In this document: piece by piece, positions 7,923 through 13,842 of the stretch
Position numbering within the stretch: the first letter of the stretch is position 1
Layout of the letters: each line of letters opens with the position of its first letter
Source: Actinomycetota bacterium
Lineage (GTDB): Bacteria > Actinomycetota > Actinomycetes > S36-B12 > CAIYMF01
Direction of reading: 5' to 3'
NCBI GenBank assembly: GCA_009699025.1
Contig: WLOZ01000017.1
Coordinates: 1 to 14,270, forward strand
DNA: 14,270 bases
The notes under the pieces: model-generated
The model's input: the letters and a program-made list of their open reading frames with translations, nothing else
Databases searched by the model: none
What the model was told of the DNA's origin: nothing
Made by a program: the position numbers and the translations under genes

Positions 7923-8624
7923 ATGGCGCGCGACCCACGACAGGCCCGGTTCGTCACCCTCGACTCGCTGCGCTGGGTGGTGCGCAATCGGGCGTGGTCG
8001 TGGTGGTACCTGGTGCGCTACTGGCGCTTCCTCTGGTTCCGACTGCGCAACCGGCACATCGTGACCGAGGGCTTCGTGTTCATCGGCAAGAGGGTTGAGA
8101 TCCATGCTCGCAAGGGGTACGGGCGCCTCATTCTTGGCCGGTGGGTGCACCTCGGCGACGAGAACAGGCTGCGCGTCTACGAGGGCACGATGCGCGTGGG
8201 CGACAAGTGCGTGTTCGGGCGTGACAACACCATTAACTGCTACCTCGACGTGGAGTTCGGCGAGGGCACGATCGTGGCCGACTGGGTGTACGTGTGCGAC
8301 TTCGACCACGTGTACGACGACGTGACTATTCCGATCAAGGACCAGGGCATCGTCAAGTCGCCGGTGCGCATCGGGGCCGATGTGTGGGTGGGCGTCAAGG
8401 TCACGGTGCTGCGCGGCTCCACCGTGGGGCGCGGTTCGGTGCTGGCGGCACACACGGTGGTGCGGGGTGAGATTCCGGAGATGTCGGTGGTGGGTGGCAT
8501 TCCGGGTCGGGTGCTCAAGGACCGTCGCGAGGTGGCGGCGGTCAAGGAGGCCACGCGCGTCGCGCTGGCCGACATTGCGCGCAAGACCCAGGCCGCTGCG
8601 ACTCAGGCGGCGCGGGGGTCGTAA
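7923..8624 (+). CDS. Left-handed beta-helix O-acyltransferase (WbbJ/Maa-like)
   Basis: This 233-residue protein carries hexapeptide repeats from about 50 to 190. They are best seen in IGADVWVGVKVTVLRG (150-165), STVGRGSVLAAHTVV (166-180) and the closing VVGGIPGRVLKDRR (189-202), which is typical of sugar O-acetyltransferases. H129 in CDFDH is the likely catalytic base. The first 45 residues contain a striking cluster of W18, W25, W27, W28, W34 and W38 interleaved with R17, R21, R23, R32, R35, R40 and R42. This looks like an amphipathic membrane-surface helix rather than a transmembrane segment. The ATG at 7923 is 8 nt after the methyltransferase stop, with only a weak GGGG Shine-Dalgarno, so coupling is likely. 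It resembles from memory Rv3034c, an acetyltransferase candidate linked to methylglucose lipopolysaccharide. Donor and acceptor are not determinable here. Confidence 0.88.
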   Translation: MARDPRQARFVTLDSLRWVVRNRAWSWWYLVRYWRFLWFRLRNRHIVTEGFVFIGKRVEIHARKGYGRLILGRWVHLGDENRLRVYEGTMRVGDKCVFGRDNTINCYLDVEFGEGTIVADWVYVCDFDHVYDDVTIPIKDQGIVKSPVRIGADVWVGVKVTVLRGSTVGRGSVLAAHTVVRGEIPEMSVVGGIPGRVLKDRREVAAVKEATRVALADIARKTQAAATQAARGS

Positions 8625-8738
8625 GCGACTCGCGCGGCGGCGGCCGATGATCGGCAATGGGTGACGCTTTGTAACATTAGAAACACGGAGAGTGGGAATT
8701 TACTGGCGCCGAGGCACTGTCTGACCTACCATTGAGCC
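8625..8738. promoter_or_regulatory. Intergenic region upstream of the secreted phosphatase gene
   Basis: The base composition drops here to an unusually AT-rich stretch for this genome (about 8668-8702). TAACAT (8672-8677) fits the TAnnnT -10 pattern without a clear -35. GGGAAT (8694-8699) followed 19 bp later by GTCT (8719-8722) is faintly reminiscent of an ECF-sigma promoter, but the spacing is long. No hairpin terminator for the upstream operon is seen. A promoter here is likely because the phosphatase gene starts a new unit, but its exact position is not supported. Confidence 0.3.
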
Positions 8739-10871
8739 ATGCCTCCAGTTGCTGCCAGTCACCGATCCGCCCGTCTCGCGGGAGCTCTCACGCTCGTCCT
8801 GCTGCTGGCGGGCGGAGCCGCTGGAGTCGCGAGCGGAGCCGCCCAGCCGATGGCTGTCGCGCCGATCGTGCCTGCTGTCGCGCCCCTCACCGTCGCAGTC
8901 GTGGGCGACTACGGGGTTGACACCACCTCCGAGGGCCAGGTGGCCACGATGGTGGCCGGTTGGTCACCGGATCTGGTGGTCACCACCGGCGACAACTTCT
9001 ACTCGCAGGGAACCGATACCGGCACCGCCCGGTACGACCGGGTCACCGGCAAGTACTACTGCGCGTTCATCAAGGGCGCGGCAGCGGGCACCAACTGTCC
9101 CTCCGGCGGCACGGCGACCGTTAACCGCTTCTTTCCCTCCACCGGCAACCACGACTGGACCGACGGCGCCATCGCCAATTACAAGGCCTACTTCAACCTC
9201 CCCGGCGCCGGGGTGACCAGCCAGAGCCCCACCGGGTCCGAGCTCTACTACGACGTACGCAACGGGCCCCTTCACCTGTTCTTCATCGACAGTCAGGCGG
9301 CGATGGCCTCCTCCACCGAGATGACGGCGCAGAAGGCGTGGCTGCAGGCAGCCCTTGCGGCCAGCGACGCGGCGTGGAAGGCCGTGGTGTTCCACCACCC
9401 GCCGTTCTCCTCGGGCTCCGCGCACGGGTCCAGCACTGCGATGCGCTGGCCGTTCGCGTCGTGGGGTGCGGACCTCGTGCTCAATGGCCACGACCACACC
9501 TACGAGCGGGTCGAGAACGGTGGTCTCACGTACATTGTCGACGGCCTCGGCGGTGCGGGTCGCTACGGCTTTGCGAGCTCACCGGTGACCGGCAGCCTTG
9601 TGCGCTACAACGCAAACTGGGGCGCTCTCAAGCTGACGATCGACGACACGAGCCTCACCGGTGACTTCATCTCGCTCGGCGGCACCACTCAGGACCACTT
9701 CTCCCTCGCCAACGACACCACCTCGGCCACTCTGCAAGACGGCGTGTCGCCCGCTGCCTACGCGGGCACGCGCGACACCACGCTCAGCCAGGCGGCGCCC
9801 ACCACTGCGTTCGGAACGACCACCACGCTGCTGGTTGACGGCGACGATCCGCCTGGCTCAGGCAGTGACCTTGCCACACTGATCCGCTTCGACACGTCGT
9901 CGATCCCGTCGAATGCCACGATCGTCAGTGCCTCGCTGCGCTTCAAGGCGGTTGACCCGTCTACCAACAGCTATTCGGCGTACCCAGTGCTGCAGTCGTG
10001 GGATGAGGCAACAGCCACGTGGACGAACTCTTCGACGGGTGTGGCGTGGGCGACGGCTGGCGCAGCTGGTGCTGCCGACCGGGGCAGCACGGCCGTGGGA
10101 ACGCTGTCAGCGGCCAGCGTGGGTCCGGTAGCCATCGACCTCAATTCGACCGGCGTCGCGCTGGTGCAGGGATGGGTGGCCAGCACCACCGCCAACAACG
10201 GCCTCATCGTGGCGGGTAGCTCGCAAACCGACGGCATCGACCTGTCATCGCGGCAGGTGACGACGGCAGCCGACCGCCCGGCGTTGGTGGTCACCTACCG
10301 TCTCACCACGCCTACTGTGCTCACGGTCACCACGTCGTCGCTCGCGGGCGGCACGTTGGGCGCGGCCTACTCGGCCAACCTCACGGCCGCGGGCGGCACG
10401 ACGCCGTACTCGTGGGCGGTCACCTCCGGCGAAACGCCGCCCGGTGTCTCCCTATCCGCAGGCGGTGCGCTGACCGGCACGCCCACCACGGCTGGCACCT
10501 ACTCTTTTACGGCCGAGGTGACCGACGGCGCATCGTCGAAGGCGAGCGCTCCGCTGTCGATCGTCGTGGCGGCCGCCCCGCCGCCGGGGGCGTTCGCCAA
10601 GAGCAGCCCGTCGAACAACAAGACCGGTGTGCGATCGCCGGTGTCGCTGAGCTGGGGTGCCTCATCGGGGGCCGCACGCTATGAGGTGTGCCTCGACCGC
10701 GATATCAACTTGGTGTGCGACTCAGGCTGGGTGTCGGTGGGCACCAGCCGGTCGACGTCGCGCACCCTCACCTCGAAGGCCGTCTACTCGTGGCAGGTAC
10801 GTGCTGTGAACGCTGCGAGCGCGTCAACCCTCGCCAACGGCGGCACCTGGTGGAAGTTCACCGCGAGGTAG
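8739..10871 (+). CDS. Secreted purple-acid-phosphatase-like metallophosphoesterase with DNRLRE and Ig/FN3-like domains
   Basis: This is a 710-residue exported protein. A signal peptide (about 1-34; LAGALTLVLLLAGGAAGVASG) precedes the phosphatase domain (about 50-310). All purple acid phosphatase metal motifs are present: GDYG (D57), GDNFY (D85, Y88), GNHD (N137, H138), the HHPP segment (H219/H220) and GHDH (H251, H253). Residues 330-520 form a DNRLRE/CBM96-like domain (LIRFDTSSIP, SASLRFKA, DRPALVVTY). A He_PIG-like Ig domain follows (about 523-610; PYSWAVTSG to GTYSFTAEVTDG). The last 95 residues are FN3-like (SPVSLSWG, YEVCLDRD, YSWQVRAVN). No C-terminal anchor is seen, so release or wall binding is expected. 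The ATG at 8739 lacks a strong Shine-Dalgarno. Its likely role is extracellular release of phosphate, with the beta domains binding glycan. It appears unrelated to the neighbouring cytoplasmic glucan genes. Confidence 0.92.
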   Translation: MPPVAASHRSARLAGALTLVLLLAGGAAGVASGAAQPMAVAPIVPAVAPLTVAVVGDYGVDTTSEGQVATMVAGWSPDLVVTTGDNFYSQGTDTGTARYDRVTGKYYCAFIKGAAAGTNCPSGGTATVNRFFPSTGNHDWTDGAIANYKAYFNLPGAGVTSQSPTGSELYYDVRNGPLHLFFIDSQAAMASSTEMTAQKAWLQAALAASDAAWKAVVFHHPPFSSGSAHGSSTAMRWPFASWGADLVLNGHDHTYERVENGGLTYIVDGLGGAGRYGFASSPVTGSLVRYNANWGALKLTIDDTSLTGDFISLGGTTQDHFSLANDTTSATLQDGVSPAAYAGTRDTTLSQAAPTTAFGTTTTLLVDGDDPPGSGSDLATLIRFDTSSIPSNATIVSASLRFKAVDPSTNSYSAYPVLQSWDEATATWTNSSTGVAWATAGAAGAADRGSTAVGTLSAASVGPVAIDLNSTGVALVQGWVASTTANNGLIVAGSSQTDGIDLSSRQVTTAADRPALVVTYRLTTPTVLTVTTSSLAGGTLGAAYSANLTAAGGTTPYSWAVTSGETPPGVSLSAGGALTGTPTTAGTYSFTAEVTDGASSKASAPLSIVVAAAPPPGAFAKSSPSNNKTGVRSPVSLSWGASSGAARYEVCLDRDINLVCDSGWVSVGTSRSTSRTLTSKAVYSWQVRAVNAASASTLANGGTWWKFTAR

Positions 10872-11112
10872 GGGGCGGCAGTCGGGGCCGCGCAGCGATT
10901 CCCGCGTCCGCTTGCTCGGTGTCTGAGTACTAGCTGCTCACCAACGCGGCCGAGTCTGACCAGTTTCAGGGCTGTGGGGTGCGCTGAACACGGTGCGCTG
11001 CCTGACTACTGTGCTTGCCCGGTAGTCAGCCGTTGCCCAGTGCCGCATTGATCATCACGTAGGGCGCCTCACGCTCCGGGTGACACGAGACTAGGCAGGC
11101 CAAGGGAGATCG
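10872..11112. other. Non-coding gap after the phosphatase gene
   Basis: No coding sequence is supported in these 241 bp. The only structured element is the inverted repeat at 11002-11029, described separately. The Shine-Dalgarno AAGGGAG of the following small gene is at 11102-11108. No clear -35/-10 pair could be placed for that gene. Confidence 0.5.
11002..11029. repeat. Inverted repeat between the phosphatase and small membrane protein genes
   Basis: CTGACTAC (11002-11009) and GTAGTCAG (11022-11029) are perfect 8-bp complements around a 12-nt spacer. The element lies 130 bp after the phosphatase stop and about 85 bp before the next start. No T-run follows on either strand, so a classical intrinsic terminator is not supported. 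It may be an operator for the small gene or a processing hairpin. Confidence 0.45.
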
Positions 11113-11115
11113 ATG

Positions 11116-11289
11116 ATGTCCACAACCGAATTGACCCCGCAGGAACGACGCTTTGAGTCTGAGCGCATTCATGCATCGCCGACGGTGCTGATCCTCGCCG
11201 CGATCGGGCTGGCACTCTGGGGCGTCGGAAAACTGTTGGGACCCACCGCTGGCCCTGCATTACAGAAGAAGCTCAGCACCGACCGCTGA
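11116..11289 (+). CDS. Small single-pass membrane protein, function unknown
   Basis: This reading frame encodes 57 residues (58 if the preceding ATG at 11113 is used). The N-terminal half is charged and soluble (STTELTPQERRFESERIHAS, about 2-21). One hydrophobic helix follows (PTVLILAAIGLALWGVGKLLG, about 22-42), and then a short tail ending QKKLSTDR. The second of the two adjacent ATGs is preferred because AAGGGAG (11102-11108) then lies 7 nt upstream rather than 4. The Shine-Dalgarno, sensible hydropathy and lack of an overlapping gene support a real product. I do not recognise a family. The basic C-terminus and the E/R-rich N-terminus do not settle topology. It stands alone between the phosphatase gene and the decaying toxin-antitoxin island. 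It is not a convincing type I toxin, because the soluble head is long and no antisense promoter is evident. Confidence 0.6.
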   Translation: MSTTELTPQERRFESERIHASPTVLILAAIGLALWGVGKLLGPTAGPALQKKLSTDR

Positions 11290-11610
11290 CCGGAGCGGCT
11301 CAACCGTGGCCCCACAAGCCCGCTAATCCGAACGAATGCATCACACCCGGGGGCCGGAGTGACGCTTTCCTTTGGATGAGCGAGTCAGGGTGGGCATGTG
11401 CGGTCGATTCGGGGAGTCCGCTCGAAGACTGAGCGACTCCAGCCCGCCACGACGACTGCGTGATCCCGACGATGGCCTGCGCGGCGATCCCAGCGGCTTC
11501 CCTCTCGGTGTTTCCGAGGCCACCGGTGTGAGCCGGTTCTGGGCCCTGGGACCAGATGCGACGTGACAGCGGCGAACATGCTCGCGGTGAGGGAATGGGC
11601 TCTCGCGACC
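11290..11610. other. Non-coding stretch with repeat copy 1 and probable gene debris
   Basis: These 321 bp hold repeat copy 1 (11308-11392), described separately. The remaining 218 bp (11393-11610) have short open frames on both strands, but none with a credible Shine-Dalgarno or a recognisable domain. By position they follow the early stop of the truncated nucleotidyltransferase gene and probably represent its eroded 3' part. No segment could be matched to the expected downstream motifs in any frame. Confidence 0.5.
11308..11392. repeat. Direct repeat copy 1, degenerate hairpin
   Basis: These 85 bp align to 12480-12565 in the same orientation, with about 74 of 86 positions identical by hand alignment and one gap. 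Inside lies an imperfect hairpin: arms 11323-11347 and 11356-11380 pair at 19 of 25 positions around an 8-nt GC loop. The last 30 bp (TTTGGATGAGCGAGTCAGGG and flanks) are the best conserved part between copies, even though half of that lies outside the hairpin. This argues for a shared mobile or REP-like origin rather than two unrelated terminators. Confidence 0.8.
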
Positions 11611-11805
11611 TCAGGTGGTAGCGCGCCCGTCGAGCCAATGCTGGACCCGTGCTGTCGCGCTGGGGGAGCGGCGATCGTGGTCGAGGATTGACAGGGCGGC
11701 TCCGCCGACAACCCGAATGCCGGCGACGATTGCTGCGTCGTCGATGCGCGTCGCCAACTCCTCGAGGAGGGCGCGAACCTCCCGGGGCGTCATGGTGGGC
11801 GGCAT
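11611..11805 (-). pseudogene. Truncated nucleotidyltransferase-type toxin (AbiEii/DUF6036-like) N-terminus
   Basis: The frame encodes only 64 residues. The start is ATG at 11805, overlapping the XRE gene stop by one base (TGATG), as expected of a coupled antitoxin-toxin pair. Residues 5-46 (MTPREVRALLEELATRI, then IRVVGGAALSILDHDRRS) resemble the N-terminal helix and GG-motif strand of AbiEii/DUF6036-type nucleotidyltransferases. In intact members, which run to roughly 150-200 residues or more, the strand is followed by a T-x-D-[IV]-D catalytic segment. Here the sequence after DRRS becomes PSATARVQHWLDGRATT and stops, so the catalytic aspartates are missing. A deletion or frameshift after residue 46 is the simplest reading. 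The family call rests on a short motif plus the XRE context. A genuine short protein is less likely. Confidence 0.55.
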
Positions 11806-12380
11806 CACAGGCTCGAAAGAACGGCTGGGTCGAGGAAGATGCCGTGGCGACTTATTGCCGCGGGAGTGAAATTGCGCGCGGCCTGCTGCAGAGAGGGGAC
11901 GACTTCGACGTCCCAGGGATCGTCGAGGCTCCACGCTGCATCATCGAGCCAGCGCGGACGTGGGAGTCGAGCAGCGGTGAGGGCAAAGTCAGTTACGGCC
12001 GCGATCAGGGCGTCGAAGCGGGGATCAGCCGTGCGCCCCGGCGGGGCGATGGCGAGCGCCACCCGAGTCGCCCGGTCAGCGGCAGCTAGGTCGTCGTTGA
12101 GCTGGATGACCTCGCGCCAGGCGCTGCGTACGTCTCCGACCGCAAGGGCGCAGCGCACGTCTTCGCCCGCAGCCCACACGGGCCTCAGCCTCGTGGGCAG
12201 AACAGTCAGCTGGCTGCCCAGCTCGTTGAGCAGGTGCTCAAGCCGGCTGACCGTCGCGTCCTCAGCGCCGGACTCGACTGCAGCCACCCCCGGCTGTCGC
12301 ACCCGAGCTGCGGCAGACAGTGCGCGCTGTGAGAGGCCGTTACTGGTCCGAGTGGAGCGCAGGAGTCCGGACGCCGACAT
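11805..12380 (-). CDS. XRE-family transcriptional regulator, probable antitoxin of the degraded module
   Basis: The protein is 191 residues. A classic HTH_3 domain (about 4-60) reads GLLRSTRTSNGLSQRALSAA, then VAAVESG and TVSRLEHLLNELGSQLTVLP. The C-terminal region (about 70-191) is of a type common in actinobacteria, with RFDALIAAVTDFA, PRPRWLDDAAW and a final FTPAAISRHGIFLDPAVL segment, usually paired with a nucleotidyltransferase-like partner. The start is taken as ATG at 12380, because GAGG (12389-12392) lies 8 nt upstream. An upstream in-frame GTG at 12389 would overlap this Shine-Dalgarno. The stop overlaps the next ATG by one base. A 20-bp palindrome over the promoter suggests autoregulation. 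The reading frame is intact although its partner is truncated. Codons for residues 70-89 recur as a relic upstream of the promoter. Confidence 0.82.
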   Translation of the reverse strand: MSASGLLRSTRTSNGLSQRALSAAARVRQPGVAAVESGAEDATVSRLEHLLNELGSQLTVLPTRLRPVWAAGEDVRCALAVGDVRSAWREVIQLNDDLAAADRATRVALAIAPPGRTADPRFDALIAAVTDFALTAARLPRPRWLDDAAWSLDDPWDVEVVPSLQQAARNFTPAAISRHGIFLDPAVLSSL

Positions 12381-12396
12381 TGTCACCACCTCAAAT

Positions 12397-12429
12397 TGAT
12401 ACGGTAAAGCGTATCACTTGACGCGCCAA
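12397..12429 (-). promoter_or_regulatory. XRE gene promoter with overlapping 20-bp palindromic operator
   Basis: On the minus strand, TTGGCG (complement of 12424-12429) is separated by exactly 17 bp from TACCGT (complement of 12401-12406), a plausible -35/-10 pair for an actinobacterial housekeeping promoter. A perfect inverted repeat, TGATACG-N6-CGTATCA (12397-12416), covers the -10 box and half the spacer, which is ideal for repression by the HTH protein encoded just downstream. The Shine-Dalgarno GAGG follows at 12389-12392. The -35 box falls inside the relic gene fragment. The palindrome is certain and the promoter boxes moderately so. Confidence 0.6.
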
Positions 12430-12484
12430 GCGCTGCGCACGTCTCTGACGTGGAGGGCGGAGCGCACGTCCCCGCCCGCGGCCC
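12422..12484 (-). pseudogene. 63-bp relic of a second XRE regulator gene copy
   Basis: This stretch matches 12113-12175, inside the intact XRE gene, in the same orientation at 52 of 63 positions by hand alignment. Read on the minus strand in the corresponding frame it gives AAGGDVRSALHVRDVRSAWR, against AAGEDVRCALAVGDVRSAWR (residues 70-89) in the intact protein, 16 of 20 identical. No start, HTH part or C-terminus remains. It abuts repeat copy 2 on one side and the intact gene's promoter on the other. It is best read as the remnant of a diverged tandem duplicate or of a related module. Confidence 0.8.
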
Positions 12485-12565
12485 CTCAAGCCCCCTCATC
12501 CATACGAAAGCGTCACACCCGGGGGGCGGGTGTGACGCTTTCGTATGGATGAGCGAGTCAGGGTG
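12480..12565. repeat. Direct repeat copy 2, with perfect 26-bp hairpin
   Basis: This is the second copy of the 86-bp element seen at 11308-11392, separated from it by 1087 bp. Unlike copy 1, its hairpin is perfect: 12495-12520 and 12528-12553 are complementary at all 26 positions around a 7-nt loop (GGGGGGC). The conserved GCGAGTCAGGGTG extension lies outside the stem. The element ends 5 bp before the stop codon of the glycosyltransferase gene. The island carrying the XRE regulator and toxin remnant lies between the two copies. Confidence 0.9.
12495..12553 (-). terminator. Long hairpin at the 3' end of the glycosyltransferase gene
   Basis: This is the 26-bp perfect stem of repeat copy 2, 17 bp beyond the glycosyltransferase stop (12571) in its direction of transcription. 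Its stability and placement suit transcription termination or mRNA 3' protection. No T-run follows it on the minus strand (the next bases read GGGGCTTGAGGGG), so it is not a classical intrinsic terminator, though actinobacterial terminators often lack the U-tract. It may equally be a passive part of the repeat. Confidence 0.45.
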
Positions 12566-12570
12566 TGCGC

Positions 12571-13842
12571 CTAGGCGGTCTCGCCGGTGAGCACGTTCAT
12601 GTCCGGAATGCGCTCGATGGCGCTCCGTGCGTCAGGTGGCGGCCCGCAGTTCTGGTAGGCGTCAACCGTGCGCTGCGCGATCAGCGGCCAGCTGTAATCG
12701 GCGGCAACGCCACTGCGTGCCGCATCGGCGAATCCCGTCGCCAGCGAGGGATCGCGCAGCACGCGAAGGATGGCCGCGGCCAGTGGCACCGAATCGCCCG
12801 GAGCGACCAGCAGGCCGGTGACGTCGTCGGTGATGATCTCGGCGAGCCCACCCACGGCGGATGCCACCACCGGGGTGCCGAGAGCTCCCGCCTCGAGTGC
12901 CACCAGCCCGAACGGCTCGTAGAGGCTGGGCACCACGACGCAGTTCGCCGCTGCCACCAGAGCCCGCAGCTCGTGCTCGGGCAGGAATCCCGCACAGGTG
13001 ACAGCCGCGTCGAGTTCGAGGGCCGTCACCTGGGCTCGCAGGGCTGACTCCAGTGGGCCACGGCCGGCGATGATGAGGCGGGCGTCGCTCAGACCATCGA
13101 GCACGGCAGGCATCGCGCCAACGAGCGTGCCCACACCCTTCTCGTGTGCCAGCCGTCCGGTGTAGACGATCATCGGTGCCGAGGGCGTCACGCCGAGTCG
13201 CGCGCGGGCGGCGGCACTCTCGGCCTCGCTGGCCTGCCACGCGTCGAGATCGATCCCGTTCGGAATCATGAGGACGGGCGCGTTGAATGGCCCGAGGGCA
13301 GCGACGACCTCGCCTTCCATGGCGCGGCTACACACGATGACCGCGCTGGCCGCCGAGGCCAGTCGAACCTCACGCCGATGCACCGCCTGGGAGAGGGGCC
13401 CGACGATCCAGCCGTCGTGGCGACCAGCCTCGGTCGCGTGCACCGTGGCCACCAGGGGCGCGCCCGACGCGCGGCTCAACGTGGTCGCGGCCGCGGCCAC
13501 CACCCAGTCGTGCGCGTGCACCACATCAGGCCGCCACTGGCCGAGCAGGTGCCGACCCTGTCGATTCATCGCACGCTGCATGGATGCCACCCACGGCATG
13601 AGGTTGTCGACGGTGCGCGGTTGGGGCTCGCCCTCCTCGCGAGCCCGCACTACCCGGACACCGTTGATCGTCTCGATGTCAGCAGTGTCCGGCCCATGCT
13701 GGGTGAGCACTGTCACGTCGTGACCCGCGCGGGCCTGCTCGGTCGCGATCGCCACCACATGCGCGCCGAGCCCCCCGTACATGACCGGCGGGAACTCCCA
13801 CGACACGTGCAGGATGCGCAGGGGCAATTGCGTGGGCGGCAT
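12571..13842 (-). CDS. GT4 glycosyltransferase, Rv3032-like alpha-1,4-glucan synthase family
   Basis: This 423-residue protein is a GT-B retaining glycosyltransferase. The N-terminal domain opens ILHVSWEFPPVMYGGLGAHV (GGLG acceptor/donor loop about 23-26) and contains VVHAHDW (about 107-113) and HATEAGRHDGW (about 135-145). The C-terminal nucleotide-sugar domain has YTGRLAHEKG (R230, K235) and the EX7E motif E309-PFGLVAL-E317, followed by GTPVVASAVGGLAEII. From memory these blocks match M. tuberculosis Rv3032, which makes cytoplasmic alpha-1,4-glucan and the backbone of methylglucose lipopolysaccharide, using UDP- or ADP-glucose. ATG at 13842 is chosen, which shares one base with the upstream gene's stop (TGATG). 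GTG at 13845, one codon earlier, is equally possible and gives a 4-bp overlap. The gene is coupled to the GH57 gene, as in mycobacteria. A GlgA/GlgM-like role in ordinary glycogen synthesis is the main alternative. Confidence 0.9.
   Translation of the reverse strand: MPPTQLPLRILHVSWEFPPVMYGGLGAHVVAIATEQARAGHDVTVLTQHGPDTADIETINGVRVVRAREEGEPQPRTVDNLMPWVASMQRAMNRQGRHLLGQWRPDVVHAHDWVVAAAATTLSRASGAPLVATVHATEAGRHDGWIVGPLSQAVHRREVRLASAASAVIVCSRAMEGEVVAALGPFNAPVLMIPNGIDLDAWQASEAESAAARARLGVTPSAPMIVYTGRLAHEKGVGTLVGAMPAVLDGLSDARLIIAGRGPLESALRAQVTALELDAAVTCAGFLPEHELRALVAAANCVVVPSLYEPFGLVALEAGALGTPVVASAVGGLAEIITDDVTGLLVAPGDSVPLAAAILRVLRDPSLATGFADAARSGVAADYSWPLIAQRTVDAYQNCGPPPDARSAIERIPDMNVLTGETA

Noticed and set aside
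7240..8657. Long minus-strand open frames opposite the methyltransferase and acyltransferase genes.
   Set aside because: Their products show no motif, only His/Arg/Ala-rich mirror composition of the coding strand. The plus-strand genes account fully for the sequence.
8660..8673. GTGACGCTTTGTA before the phosphatase gene resembles the hairpin arm of the 86-bp repeats (GTGACGCTTTCGTA).
   Set aside because: Only about 13 bases match, with one gap and no pairing arm or conserved tail nearby. It could be a worn third copy, but the evidence is too thin to list.
11397..11566. A plus-strand frame beginning MCGRF, like the catalytic N-terminus of SRAP/YedK (HMCES) proteins.
   Set aside because: Only the first five residues match. 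The following sequence lacks any SRAP motif and the frame ends within 57 codons. It also begins at the end of repeat copy 1, so chance is the better explanation.
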